Source of the DNA: Ahaetulla prasina
Lineage: Eukaryota; Chordata; Lepidosauria; Squamata; Colubridae
Reading direction: 5' to 3'
DNA: 64,000 bases
Assembly (NCBI RefSeq): GCF_028640845.1
Contig: NC_080540.1
Span: 230,376,794-230,440,793 of the forward strand
How positions within the stretch are numbered: the stretch's first letter is position 1; every line of letters begins with the position of its first letter. The notes under the pieces were generated by a model. That model was not told the DNA's origin. It worked only from the letters and a program-made list of their open reading frames with translations, and searched no databases. This document shows positions 46,871 to 59,584 of this stretch, one piece after another. Position numbers and translations under genes: made by a program.

Positions 46871-48237
46871 TGGTATTTCCACCACTGAGTTTGTATTTTA
46901 AAGATCTTTACTGTCATGACATATTCACTATTAACCTTTTTGTCTTCAGTGGGCTTGATGTTGTCAGCCTGAAGGACACCCAGTATCCTTGATGTTATTT
47001 CCATGTGACATTTTGATTCCTTCAGTTTTCACTATTTCCCCCCTGCTGATAGTAAGGGTGGCACATAGCCTTCCTAAGGAAGTGCTACAGACCAGAAATC
47101 TTCATTCATGGTCTGTTTCCTCAGCTATCTTCTGAAATGATCTATTATGACTGACATGTATGTGTTTCAACTCTTTGTAACTAGTGGTGCTAATTATGCA
47201 GTTGGTGATGTATGCCTTTTGTGAGTCTCATTCTTTGAATTCATTCCTTTAGCCAGGGTTTACGGTGCTGACAATTTTTATGATTGCATTTAAGATATAT
47301 ACATTTGGTTACAGGCTTGATACATTTGGCTTGAAACTGAGCTGGATTTTAATCACACCGATCCTCTGCGTGGAGTGCTTCATCTTTTGTCTAGTTAAAT
47401 ATACACTCGTGACCTACAAGGTCTACATCTACCCTGTGTGATCAATCAGTCTGAGTTGGGTTCTTGCTCTTTCATTTATGATCTGCATCCTACTGGTTAA
47501 AGTTGGGTTATGCAATCAGATGGTCCTCCCCTTGAGAGTGTGAAAGTTATGGCTGCCCCCCATCAGATCGTGTAGGTGGGACAAAGAAACAGAGATTCCT
47601 ACCATGTTCTATCCTCCTCGTCTGGTCGATGCTGGGAAGAGGACATCTGTTTTAAAATTGCTGTTCACTAACCATAGAATCTTTCACAGAACCAGATTTT
47701 CAGAGCTTTATATTTCCACTAAGGTTTATTTTTATTTCTCATAAAGAAAGTAATTTTTTGTGTTTGGTGTTTTTTTAAAAAAAAAATATTTTGTAAAGTA
47801 AATCACAGCAGATTGCTCTCCTGCTCTATTTAGAGACAGAGCTTTCATATCAAATTAGGCACACTGCAGGAATTTACTTTCTGTTTTCCACACAGCATAT
47901 CTAACTAACTTCTATTCATATCACAATTTTACTATTTTTAGTTGGTTTTCTTGCCAACAGTATAGTCAGGCAGCAATCCTATGCACACTGACTTGCAAAT
48001 ACGCCTCAGTGAACACAGTGGGACTTACTTCTGAAGAAATATAAATAGGATTATACTGATAAATACACATACATAAACTGCAATTTCTCTCTGTGTTGGT
48101 GTGATTGGGAACAGGTTAGTGTAAAATTTCATTTTGCTTTTTTGTTTTTGAATGAAAAGCCTGGTATTTTAGAAACTGTTAAAGGCACTATCTTCCTCTG
48201 GTTGAAGCAGGAAGTATTAAAGAAAAAAAAATGTTTT
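46871..48237. other. Unassigned, possibly decayed LINE to about 47600
   Basis: Less AT-rich between 46870 and 47640. Reverse-strand frames are broken by many stops, and no motif such as YADD is visible. From 47650 it is ordinary AT-rich sequence. Confidence 0.3.
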
Positions 48238-48239
48238 TA

Positions 48240-48478
48240 CCCTGCCCTAGCAGTGCAGTGATTAGAATGCAGTATTACAGATTAATTCTGCCTCCAGTTC
48301 AATCCTGGAGATCAATCCTCACAGGACTCAAGGTTGACTCAGCCTTCCAGCCTTCCAAAGTCAGTAGAATGGGGACTCAGATTGTTGGGGACAATATGCT
48401 GTCTTTGTAGTGTGCTCAGAGAGTGCTGTAAAGCACTATGGAGCGGTATATAAGTCGAAGTGCTATTGCTATTTCACG
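48240..48478 (+). mobile_element. tRNA-derived SINE (GCTATTGC-tailed)
   Basis: GTGCAGTGATTAGAATGCAG head, degraded B box, CAAGGTTGACTCAGCCTTCC body, GAGCGGTATATAAGTCGAAG and end TGCTATTGCTATT. Same family as 37620-37828, opposite strand. Confidence 0.85.
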
Positions 48479-48943
48479 CTTGCTGTGAGCCATATATATT
48501 GGAATATATTTATCTGTTCAATTGGAAAAGCTGGAATATGATGGCTGCAATTGTTGTGCACCATCCTGTGCACAACATTGTGTACATTTCTGTGATAAGG
48601 GTATCTGTATAAATTTGAAAAATAAATAAAATAAAAATTTGTCCAGTAAAAACTTCATTGCAATGTCTTGGTTGTATATATGGACAGTATTGACAAACAA
48701 TCCTATTTCAGATGATGTTTTTCCAAACAGTTTCAGATCTTCCAGTAAAGGAGATGGGATATAGTGGCAGATGTTTTCTGATTTTAATAGCCATGGCCTG
48801 AGTTATTCAGTATTGTTGACAGAAGAATCAGTGCAATGGCAAAATGGTGGTGATGGTGAAATTTCCTTGAAAGATTCCTCTCTTGATATAAATATCAAAG
48901 ACCAGAAACTGTGTCTTCCTGTTATTTCTAGGCACTTCGATTA

Positions 48944-49095
48944 TCATGGTTGGTCAGAGAGTCAACCAGATGTTTAGATTGGATTTGGCATTTTTATCCA
49001 TCTAACAAATCCACCCCAAGGACTTGGGATAGGTATTATGATTAGTCTAGGTCAGCCAGATGTTTAGACTGGGTTTGGCATTTTTCATACACCTA
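48944..49095 (-). mobile_element. Second R4-like tail fragment
   Basis: TCATGGTTGGTCAGAGAGTC and CCAAGGACTTGGGATAGG match the tail near 46660. The unit 'AGCCAGATGTTTAGA..GGATTTGGCATTTTT' occurs twice within it (about 48964 and 49052), a two-copy internal tandem repeat of about 88 bp. Confidence 0.5.
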
Positions 49096-51699
49096 TTATT
49101 ACTAGTAGTTTTTTTAAAACTAAAATTGTCAGGTTTCCAGCAGACTGATGCTATATCTCAGCTTTAAAACTCCAGGGACTTTGTCTTCTGTAAATGGTTT
49201 CTAGTTATAACGAGGTAAATAAAGAAAAACTAGATTGGAAATATTCTATTTCCACTTCTAAACGCTGGAAGCAGTTAACTCTCTTTTTTAAAAAAGAAAG
49301 CAAATACATTACCTATCTACCTTTTCTTGAATTTATTTCTTTTATTAACTGTAATGGTTATCAATACTTAAGTCTATCTCCTGACTCAATAAAACGTGCT
49401 CTTTTCCTACAATGTTATTGTTGCTACTTACAGAGTCCCTGATCATAAACTACTGGCAAGTGAATAATGTCAGCTGACAGGTGGATGGATCTATAATTTG
49501 TAATGTGTTTGTTATGTAACACAAAACAACTAAAGGCGCTGAAAGGAAAACTGAAATACCCGGAATGAAAAACAGTCTGCACATTTTCTATTAGTCTACT
49601 TTAGTTTTATGTGTAATATTTTTCATAGTTCTTACTGAACTCTACATCTCTCTTTTCTCTTAACACCATAATCTTTTCCATCATGTTTTAGATAATATTA
49701 TCCACAGTGTATTGTGTTCAGGCATAATGAATTAACTCTGTTTCCTTCCTTACTGACAGCCCAGCTTTTGCTCCGTCTTCCTTCTTTTCTTGCCAATTCT
49801 TCCAAAGGCTTATTATTTGTGAGTCTGCCTGGGAGTTGTTAAACCGAAGTATGGACTGTCAAAATTCCTTAAAATATTGAATTTACTCTCTTTCTTCTGA
49901 CAGACTAATCTGAAAATCAGTCAGTGGTGGAAGAAGATGGAAATATCACTATGCTTGGCTTGACTAGAATTTTAAATCTACTTTTTTTATAATACACACC
50001 ATACACATACTTTCCTTATTTAAACAACTGTAAGCATCAATAATCATGTCCTTCAAGGTAATTAATTTGTAGGCAAATGTCCTTATATTAAATTAAAAAT
50101 CAGATTGCAGCTAACCAAGGTAATGAATACCTGTTTAAAAAAATCTTGAGATTCTTAAGAAGGATAGAAAGAGATCCACATCTCTGAAAGCTTAACTTTC
50201 TCTGTCAGATAACTGAGCAAGTGGAATCTAATACACGCACACAACGAGACCTATGGCTCTCCTCTCCCTCTGTCAAAGGAATTTGGAAGGTAGCTGAATG
50301 GTTACGTGACTGGTGTAAGAGCGACTGCATTCTGTCAATTTGTTATTACAGTTTTTAACTTTTTAAATTTATTTTAATGGTTGAATAATGCTGATTGATA
50401 ATTTCTGTTTTAATTGTGCATGTCACCCAGAGTCACCTGCAAGTGAGATCAGCTGCTATATACAATCAATCAATAATCAAACAATCAAACAAAACATAAC
50501 TTGTAACATGAAATTATTATTTTATTATCTAACTATTCTACAATTCAGAGATTAACCTGCACTGCACTACTTCTTCTAAAATAACTGTGCCTAGATATGA
50601 CTGAATTCTGCAAATAATTAATCAGGGACTCTGGTTAGAAGTTAGCTGACAATTTCTCATGTCTGACAAAATTTGGATCTTCTTTTTTGCATCTTTTCCC
50701 TCTGGATGTCTACGTTGAATAGACAGATATGATGCTGCATTGCTCTCTTTGCACAGAAGTTGGCAGTCCTGAATCCATCTGAAACTCACATCTCTTATAG
50801 ACTGAGACTGCCAATCTTTGCTATTTAATCATTTTTTATTATTTTTCTTTCTCTCAAGCCCCTCATCTTCAACTCAACGCCAACCCTTTTCCATCATCTT
50901 TTTAGTCTTTTTATCTTTCAAATGGCTTTGCATATGTCTATATATGAGTTGAAGTTATGAAGAGTTGCACAGTAATATAGAATAATTTCCCCCACCTATA
51001 TAAATATCATCAAAAAACTGCCTTCAATTTTAAATTTTATGATAAAATTGCCCTCAATTTTAAATTTTAATATCAGATTAAAAAAGAAAATCTGCCTGAG
51101 AAATCAAAGGCAATCAAATTTACTAACTGATGAGGAGTTCTCATTCATATTCTTTGCCATGTGTCTAATCAGAAAACTAAACTGAAAAGACTTAATTTGT
51201 AAAGTAATTAATTCAGTATAAAATATTTTAAGTATTTAAGAATTAAGTATTATGACTGAAATTACATTTTCTGACCTTTAAATAGAAGACATAAATTGCC
51301 ATGCTGTGTTTAAAATACGTTTCAACAGCTATTGTTTGTTTTACTGTGACCTGCAACTCGTGTGCGTGTGTGCGTGTCTGCAATATGGCATTTGTCTCTT
51401 CCTGAAATGACACAAACAACCTTTCAAAATCACAGTAAAATTAAAATAAACAAATGGCCAAATTCTTCTTAAGTTCATTCTCTGTGATTAGAAGACTATC
51501 AGTCATTTAATTCCTCCCAGCTCTTCTATTTATTAAAAGAGGATGAAAGAAATGAGTTTGGCGGCTGGAGGGATAACGGTCGATGCAGTACCTGAAAAAA
51601 CCGTTTCTTTGTTTGTTTTTCTGTTGGATTGTAGCTGATTTTTAGTGACTGACTGGACACGTCCCTGCAGTTTTCTTGGCAAGGTTCTTCAGAACTGAT
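49096..51699. other. No feature recognised
   Basis: About 2.6 kb of AT-rich sequence. A short CA/TG-type stretch lies near 51360, otherwise nothing is identified. Confidence 0.4.
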
Positions 51700-52390
51700 C
51701 TCAATAATAGTAACTGTGAGAGGGATCTTGGAGTCCTAGTGGACAACCATTTAGATATGAGCCAGCAGTGTCCAGCAGCTGCCAAAAAAGCCAACACAGT
51801 TCTGGGCTGCATAAACAGAGGGATAGAATCAAGAACACGTGAAGTGTTAATTCTACTTTATAATGTCTTGGTAAGGCCACACTTGGAATATTGCATTCAG
51901 TTTTGGTCGCCACGATGTAAAAAAGATACTGAGACTCTAGAAAGAGTGCAGAGAAGAGCAACAAAGATGATTAGGGGACTGGAGACTAAAACATATGAAG
52001 AACGGTTGCAGGAACTGGGTATGTCTAGTTTAATGAAAAGAAGGACTAGGGGAGACATGATAGCAGTGTTCCAATATCTCAGAGGCTGCCACAAAGAAGA
52101 GGGAGTCAAGCTATTCTCCAAAGCACCTGAAGGCAGGACAAGAAGCAATGGGTGGAAACTAATCAAGGAGAGAAGCAACTTAGAACTAAGGAGAAATTTC
52201 CTGACAGTTAGAACAATCAATAAGTGGAACAACTTGCCTGCAGAAGTTGTGAATGCTCCAACACTGGAAATTTTTAAGAAAATGTTGGATAGCCATTTGT
52301 CTGAAATGGTGTAGGGTTTCCTGCCTGGGCAGGGGGTTGGACTAGAAGACCTCCAAGGTCCCTTCCAAGTCTGTTATTATTATTATTATA
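51700..52390 (+). mobile_element. CR1 LINE 3' fragment with intact C-terminal frame
   Basis: A 5'-truncated CR1 copy. It keeps an open frame from about 51715 to the stop at 52314: [69 protein letters not shown] and [17 protein letters not shown]. This is the post-RT region only, without RT catalytic motifs. No stops or frameshifts are seen over about 200 codons, so it is younger than the 10060 copy. The 3' end has GACTAGAAGACCTCCAAGG and TTATTATTATTATTA repeats. The ATG at 51676 is in flanking sequence. Confidence 0.95.
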
Positions 52391-52704
52391 TACCATTCCT
52401 TCCTTCCTAGGGCTTACATATTCATAAAAATGCTACTCAATTCAGTTTAATTTGTTTCACAACAATCACCGTTTGACATGTGGATGGGCAAAACTGGTAG
52501 CCCAATTTTCTTTATCTGGGATATTCATCTGTCGGGATACAGTGACATAGGATGGTGGGATTCCTTTCCCATTAAGGAAAAGAAAGTGTTATTAAGCATA
52601 GTTTCAATTCCAAAAAGGAGAAATGTCTTTTCATTGTCAAAACAGAACTTACTAACTAACACAGTTCTTAACTGAGATACATGCTCTTGGATGACAAGAT
52701 TGTT
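52391..52704. other. No feature recognised
   Basis: Sequence between the CR1 tail and the composite element; nothing identified. Confidence 0.4.
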
Positions 52705-53175
52705 CTGTTCAAGTAGTCAAGGGGTCCCCAACCCCCGGGCTGTGGCCCACTACAGGGCCTTGAGCAGTTCAGAACTGGGCTGTGGAAGTGAGCACGCATG
52801 CATATCCCCACTTGTATGAGCAGTGGGTCAGCGCATGCATATGCGCTCCATTTGTGTGAGCAGCAGGTATACATGTCCTTGGCCACCACCCCACAGAACC
52901 ATCCCCTTTGCCCCCCACAACTGGACTGCAAACCTGGAAAGATTGAGATACTTCTTTTTTGGCCACCACAACTGGGACCAGCCATTTGCTTGTTAAGCAA
53001 AATGGTTACGAAATGAAATCACAACTGTGCTTATAATCTTCCTTAAGCTTTCTTTTGTTTTACAGACCTGCAAATATTGTAAATGTGAGGACAAATCACA
53101 AAATTATTTTTTTCATTCCTATCATAACTGAACTCTGGCTAAAAGAAGACTTACTAAATGACGACTACTTGTATT
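52705..53175. mobile_element. TIR element interrupted by a hAT-like MITE
   Basis: The left edge TTCAAGTAGTC (near 52708) resembles a TACAGGTAGTC terminus. The element continues after 52968 with CACAACTGGGACCAGCC and GTTAAGCAAAATGGTTACG. It ends ACGACTACTTGTATTA, related to the 40752 element. The hAT-like insert runs from CAAGGGGTCCCCAACCCCCG (52718) to about 52967. The right hAT end and TSD are not clear. Confidence 0.55.
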
Positions 53176-53379
53176 ACTTTCCTGCGGTTGAGGCTATTTG
53201 TTGTAAGATCTGTTGCTACATCTCCTTCAGGATGTGAAGAATAGATTTTATTTTTTAATTTAGTTATACTAATAAAAGGTCTCCAGGTAAACAAAACATA
53301 TCTTAAAAATATTAAAGTGGAACAAGCAAATCAAAGTGATTAACAGGAAAGAAAGAACAAGATGATTAGTGACATTACT

Positions 53380-53612
53380 CTATTCTTTAGATTATATAAT
53401 GGAGTACTTTTGTTATTCATGTAGATGTCAATGTAATTTTTCAACAGCATTAAGTAGTTTATCACTGACTTTCTCTGGGTTGTTTTTTCAACTGCCTTAT
53501 AGTTCTGATGCTCCCTGAAGATCCCTGAAGATCTACTTTCCAAATACTAACCATGCCTGAGCCCAGCTTTTGGATCCAGAGAAGATTGGCCAAGTGCTGC
53601 CACCTACTGACA
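53380..53612 (-). mobile_element. 5S-rRNA-derived SINE, minus strand, degraded
   Basis: On the minus strand: AAAAGCTGGGCTCAGGCATG, GTTAGTATTTGGAAAG and CAGGGATC follow the 3' half of 5S rRNA (AAGCTAAGCAGGGTC, GTTAGTACTTGGATG, CTGGGAAT). Then comes a stretch like CAGTGATAAACTACTTAATG and ACATTGACATCTACATGA, parallel to the 22870 copy. Non-functional. Confidence 0.5.
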
Positions 53613-54800
53613 CACTTCTATTCTTATTCTGAATTTATTTAGTTGCTCTTTTTATAGCTCCAAGGTATGATATGTTGACTTTTCTTCACCAATTTTAATA
53701 TTAAAGAGAGCAATCATGAATGTGTTGTAACGATTTTTATTTCTTTTGTTCTAATTTCTGAACAAAATAATCTGCTAAATGTTAGTTTTTAAAACACACA
53801 AAGTTTTTTTAAAAAACATAAAAGTATCTTGTTTATATATTTTCATTTTGCGTTTGTCCTTATGGGCTGGCAAGCAGTATAATAATGTTGCTTCGTTATA
53901 TTTCTGCATTATATCTTCATTGTAGAAATAACACAAATTAGATAATTACATCATTTACATACTATTGTAATTGTGGCTTAGAATGGATATTAATGACCAT
54001 GCTCTTGATAAAAGAATTTCTGATGTGTACTGGGTTTTCACACAATTAAATATCTTTCACTAGTACTTGATATATTTTGTCCCCCTCTTCCTTCCTTCCT
54101 TCCTTCCTTCCTTCCTTCCTTCTTTCCTTCCTTCCTTCCATCCATCCATCCAGACTCTGGAGAGCAAAACAAGAATTCAAGAAAGGACCTATGTATCTAC
54201 ACTGAATGAATAAATTACAATAAACCAAGATTAGTAAATCATTTATTGAATAAATTACAATTGGCTGTTTATACAACACACTAAGCCAAATTAATTAAAT
54301 CATCTGTGACCTAAATGATGACAATCAGTCAAAAAGTTGAATTGCAAATAATGCAATTAGTTGCAAATGCAAATGCAATATATGCATTTGAAGTGAAAGA
54401 GTATCAAAAGCAAGGCTATAATGTGAAAAATGGGCAGATAAGAAGCAGACAGAAGAATGAGAAAAACAGGTTTATGCTCAAAATGCAACATTGTGGAAAG
54501 AGGATCCATTTGATCAAGAAAGTTAGGGCTTATAATCGGAACATGTGAAGGCTTATAATTGGAAGGGATGAAGCAACTAAGTATATAAAAGCAAAAATAG
54601 GTGTGAACTTTACAATTGATTGTCTGCACATAAAGTTACTATTGTGATGTGGACTGTAGCAGTGCATTGAGATCACTTGACTTTATAGACAACAGAAGAA
54701 AAGAAAAAGTACAAAAACTTGGTTTTTACTAAAGATTTGCTTTTAGATTTTGCTATATCTGGCATAAAGATGTCCCATTAGTTGTTTTCTAAAGATATGT
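53613..54800. other. Mostly featureless
   Basis: AT-rich. It holds the simple repeat at 54084-54152 and a 77-residue open frame (54315-54548) with no known domain. Confidence 0.4.
54084..54152. repeat. (TTCC)n / (ATCC)n simple repeat
   Basis: CTTCCTTCC tetramers with one TTCTTTCC variant, then CATCCATCC, in about 69 bases. Confidence 0.95.
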
Positions 54801-54808
54801 CTCTTGAT

Positions 54809-54943
54809 CAGGGGTCTCCAACCTTGGCCACTTTAAGACTTGTGGACTTCAACTCCCAGAATTCCTCAGCCAGCTTTGCTGGCTGAGGAATTCTGGGAGT
54901 TGAAGTCCACAAATCTTAAAGTGGCCAAGGTTGGAGACCCCTG
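54809..54943. mobile_element. 135-bp palindromic hAT-like MITE with perfect TSD
   Basis: Begins CAGGGGTCTCCAACCTTGG and ends with its reverse complement. The two 66-bp arms differ at one position (ACTTG against ATTTG) and meet at a 3-base centre TTT. CTCTTGAT lies on both sides (54801-54808, 54944-54951). The near-perfect arms and perfect TSD indicate a young insertion. It could fold into a hairpin along its whole length. Confidence 0.97.
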
Positions 54944-54951
54944 CTCTTGAT

Positions 54952-55924
54952 GCAGCCTTAACCCCATCAGCAGCCTACTATGGATACAGCTTAATTTTGT
55001 CCCTATCTGTCCTAGTTTTTGTTTTGTTCCCAAATTCCAGTTGGCAAGTAGAGGCTGCTCATATACCTTTCTTCCGTCCGGTTGAGTAGGCTTTCCTTCT
55101 GTGATCATTTTGGCTGTAGGAGAAACTGTACATTTGATCTGCCCTAGCTTCACAAAATGCCTTTCAAATGCTACATGCTATCTACAGGAAGACCACTAGA
55201 CTGGTTGTTACACATGCATTTAGTGGTCTTTCAAAAGACTGGTATATCTGTATGTGCTGCCAGTTGATTTAAACTGGGAAATATATATACTGCTGGTTTT
55301 ATCTCAGATTAAGTCCATTACAGGCTTTCTGAGGCTTGTGTTAACAAGGGTGCTTTCTTCTATTTTACTACAATGGGAAAATGAGGCAATTTTCCCTACA
55401 ATAAGTTTCACATAGTCCAGGGATATTTCAAGTGCCAAATGAGACCATTTGCTGCCAGTTCTATTGTTTCTTATGGATTTTGAATAATGGGAAACTGCAG
55501 TGAAATTGACAAGAGTTCTGTCAGTTTTATCTTCTAATTTAAGCCACAGGTAAAATCTATACCCAAATAGACTGGCTGCCAGGATGATGAGGTTTTGGGA
55601 GGGAGGAAGAGAGTTTAAGATAAAGCAGGAGGTAGCATTCTCAGTAAGCTCCTCTCACTGACCCATATTAACCTGGCAGGTGGATTGTTCTTGGCACAGA
55701 TCTACTGCATTTCCAGAAGACTGGTAAACCATGTTCAAAACTGTAACCATGGTAATCTGTAACATAGGCAGTCTGAAAGATGCCTATGAATGCTAAGACC
55801 TCTGCCTGGAAAGCCATTCACCCTTGTCCAAGCATTAAACTTCTGCTGAGTGATGATGCTGGGAGTAGGAGACTCAAAATAAGAGTAAAGAAAAAAGAAC
55901 TGAACCACTCATCAACATTATTAT
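54952..55924. other. No feature recognised
   Basis: Sequence without coding or repeat signature that I can place. Confidence 0.4.
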
Positions 55925-56190
55925 GGGCCTCTGGTGGCGCAACAGGCTAATGCAGCCTATTATTAACAGCAACTGCTTGCAATATTGCAGGTTCAAGTCC
56001 CACCAGGCCCAAGGTTGACTCAGCCTTCCATCCTTTATAAGGTAGGTAAAATGAGGACCCAGATTGTTGGGGGGCAATAAGTTGACTTTGTATATAGTAT
56101 ACAAATGGATGAAGACTATTGCTTGACATAGTGTAAGCCGCCCTGAGTCTTTGGAGAAGGGCGGGATATAAATGCAAAAAAAATTAATAA
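55925..56190 (+). mobile_element. tRNA-headed SINE with L2-type tail
   Basis: Head GGGCCTCTGGTGGCGCAACA, B box AGGTTCAAGTCC near 55989 and tRNA-like closing strand CCACCAGGCCC. The body AAGGTTGACTCAGCCTTCC is as at 43966. The 3' hairpin GCCGCCCTGAGTCTTTGGAG continues to GGGCGGGATATAAAT, then an A-rich tail. A different subfamily head from the 43966 copy, with the same tail. Confidence 0.93.
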
Positions 56191-56196
56191 AAAATT

Positions 56197-57364
56197 ATTA
56201 TTGAAACAGATTAGAATGCGGCTTTTCCAGGCAGCACAAATCTATGTTGGCTTATTTTACTGCTGATTGAGGGACATGGGAAATGTGGTCTTGAAGAAGA
56301 ACCCCAAGTCACTGATGACTCCTTACTCCAAGTACAACATGCTATTGTGTTTACATAATGGGGATAGTTTACTGAGTGCTTACAACACTATGCAAAAATG
56401 TCTTTCTGCACTCTGCATTGTCTGTGTTAAACTGATTGAAAATCATGGCTATGAATTACAAACATAGAGGTAAAATTAACGAATTTTGTGTCTGAATAAA
56501 GTTGGCTGAAAAGTTCATTGTTTTTTAACAGAATGGGTTGATCCCTACAGCATATGTATATTCTAATTTATTTCATATCTTTAAAGTAGTAGCAACATCT
56601 TCATTTTGAATACAGGTCATTCATAAAAGCTAAATATATGTATGAGAAGTTTTTTTAAAAAGTAGTGTGTTGGATATAGTTTCTTTTTAAAAAAGATACA
56701 TCTGAAAAGCATGCATCTTACAGTAACATAATTGTTAAGAGTAAAGCAATCTGATAAATGAACCAAAAAAATTCAGTAAACTTAATTAGCTATTTTCTGG
56801 AAAATTATTGGTTGAATCAAAGCAAGCCGTAAATGTGATTGACACTAATTGCCATTTGAGTTGGCAGTCCAAACTCATTGAAGCAGAATAAATGATAAAG
56901 AAGCTTTGGCTGAGATGTTAAAAAATGGAGAATTCATACACCTCTTACTATTTAGGTCTGTTTGCAGGTTTATCCTGTTTTCCAGGTTTATATATTTTTC
57001 ATGAGACATAATAGAAGCTACTGCTAGAGGATAATGCAAGCACAATTTAGAATGTTCTTCAAACAAAACTGTTTGTACAGATTATATAACCAGCTATCCA
57101 ATTATATTGAAGTACAACATATTTAGAAATAATACTGAAAAATATACTTGTCACAAATATTTATTGCAAATATTACATGCAAGAATCTTACAGTGTTGTT
57201 TACCTTATTACAAAATCAGGGCTACTATATCTCAGCTGAAAAATCCAGACCACCAAAAGAAGACAGCAGAGAATTGGTTTCCTTTACTTAATGACCATCC
57301 AGATTTTTTATAACCAAAATCAGGTAATCCTGATAAAAGAGTGACTGTAGATAACATGGTTTCC
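56197..57364. other. No feature recognised
   Basis: AT-rich; nothing identified. Confidence 0.4.
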
Positions 57365-57590
57365 TTCAAGTGACATGGTAACATTGTGGTGAAGATATTT
57401 GCCTCCCGTTTGGAAGGTTGAGAGTTCAAACCTAGGTAGTGGCAAATGTTTCTCTTTTAGAGCAGAGAGAAACAATCTCTCAAGTCCATATGGAATCAGG
57501 AAGGGCATCCAGTCAGTAAACGCTCACCATCCAGTCACCTGATTCTGTCCCAAATTAAGGGATTACAGGGTTGTAAAAAGGGAGATAATC
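57365..57590 (+). mobile_element. tRNA-derived SINE (third head type)
   Basis: ATTGTGGTGAAGATATTTGC with B box AGTTCAAACCT near 57423, then GAGAAACAATCTCTCAAGTC and GGAAGGGCATCCAGTCAGTA. It ends near GGGATTACAGGGTTGTAAAA. I know this order as a snake SINE family; I am not sure of its published name. Ends and TSD are not resolved. Confidence 0.7.
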
Positions 57591-59584
57591 TGGTTTCCTC
57601 AACTTCCTCAACTGAGCTGTGGTATTTCATTCTTGTTTTTTCACAAACCATGGGGAATTCTATTTCTGTTGGTCTGCTTTAGTTTTAAAGTCAGTTGTAT
57701 GCCAGGCCCTCTGTAGTTCAGTTTGGGATGTAAATTATTCTATAGAAGAATTATTACAACTAAATTGAACTTCTCACTGCTGGTACCCACTTTCTTCTAC
57801 TATAACATTTAATGGCCACATTGGCTTTGATCTTACTGCATTATCATGGATAATTTACCTGCCCCCTCTGAAATACTCTGTATTAAATACCCCCTCTGAA
57901 ATACTCAAGCTATGAATTACTCATTGCTTACTATCTTATGAAGGATCTTCTACTATAAGTCTTAAGCTATTTTTCTGCTTCAGAGGCCGCTAAAGCATGC
58001 AATTCTAAGGAAGAGCCGCTTCTATATGTTTCTCTAAAATGTCCCCACAAGCACAGAAAGCGATACTGTAGATATTGATTATTCTGAGAAACATCTAGGC
58101 TTGGACAGTGGGGTTGAAGGCCAAGAGAGGATAAGACTGGTCTCCTTGTATAATACTTGGCTATTATTTAAAAAATCAATTACTTGATTTTTAATAACGT
58201 AAAAATAATAGAAGTACACAAAGGTCCAAGTAAATGTCTGGAAGATAACATGCTGCTTTATATCCAGCAAAAAAAACACCTCTTCGTTCCTGCGTCACCA
58301 CATCTAGCAATGAATAGATATTTGTGAGAAATAATAAATGTAAAAGGTTTTTGTTTGAATTGGGAAACAGATGTGTCATGTGAATGTATTTTGCAAAGGT
58401 GCACAGATTTATATAAATAATATGAAGTTTAGTTTTGATTCTGTGTGGTTTGATTTGTCATTATAGACAGCAGTTTATGTCTGTGTAATTAACAAGGTGT
58501 TCAAGGTTTTGCTTTTGTGTGTTACATGAAATCTCACTACAAACGTAAATCCTAAAACACCCTAATTCCAGTTTAAAACTGGATTGTAAAAATATTTGTG
58601 AGAATGCCCTTATATGTTTGTAAATAAAATAGTCTGGTCCCTCTCTAAAAACTACAGGGAATGATTAATTATCATTGCCAATTGGAAAGTTTCCCATAAT
58701 TTCCTCTTTACCATCTGCAGTTGTGCAAATATTTGTAAGGAAATTAAAATAAGATGATATAAGAAATTATTAAATAATATTATTAGCATCTGCTATAGCT
58801 GACATTCAATTCAGCATTGACATTAATGCTGGATTTTACAATGCTATCACTGTGCTCAAACAATAATATATATATATATTAGAAATGAGAGTAAAATCAT
58901 TTTTGGATGTCCTCTCATAGGCCATTCCTTATTAGGAACTTATAACACTATGGCCATATAAAGACTAACTATAGTAGTGATTTATCACCACACTGATGGT
59001 TGGGTGATAAATGACACAAAGCAACAATTATGTAGAAGAGAAAAAGTGCCATGCCTGATAAATTTACACCCAATGGGCCCATGATTATTATCACTCTCCT
59101 CTCCTCACTGCTATGTCTTCTCTGGTTTCTAACACAATTTGCATGTCATATATCACCACTTATTACCTCTTATTCTTCTCTGCACCACCCCTCCCACACC
59201 ATTTGTTTACACTTGTTTCATTCTGGTTTTTTACCCAAATTTATTTGATTGTATCCAAAGGAGTAGTCCATGCCCTTTGCTTCCCCACATTTTTGGATAA
59301 TGAAATAGCTCATCAACAAGATAAAAAGGAAAGAAACCTCTAAAAGCCTAAGAAAGAGATATAGGAATGAGTATAGGAAGCTGATTTACATATAGATTTA
59401 GATTGACTAGATATTTTAAATTATTTGTGCAGTCAATAGTAATTGCTACATAACATGTTGAATAAGCTGGTAATATATGTCTTTCTTTCTTTTGTATAAA
59501 AGAGCATTTTCTTACAGACATTTCGTTACTCAAATTAGGTAACATCAACATTTTCTAGCAAGGAGTGCAGTTTGCTGTCACTTT
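57591..59584. other. No feature recognised
   Basis: About 2 kb of AT-rich sequence, with a short AT run near 58866. Nothing else is identified. Confidence 0.4.
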
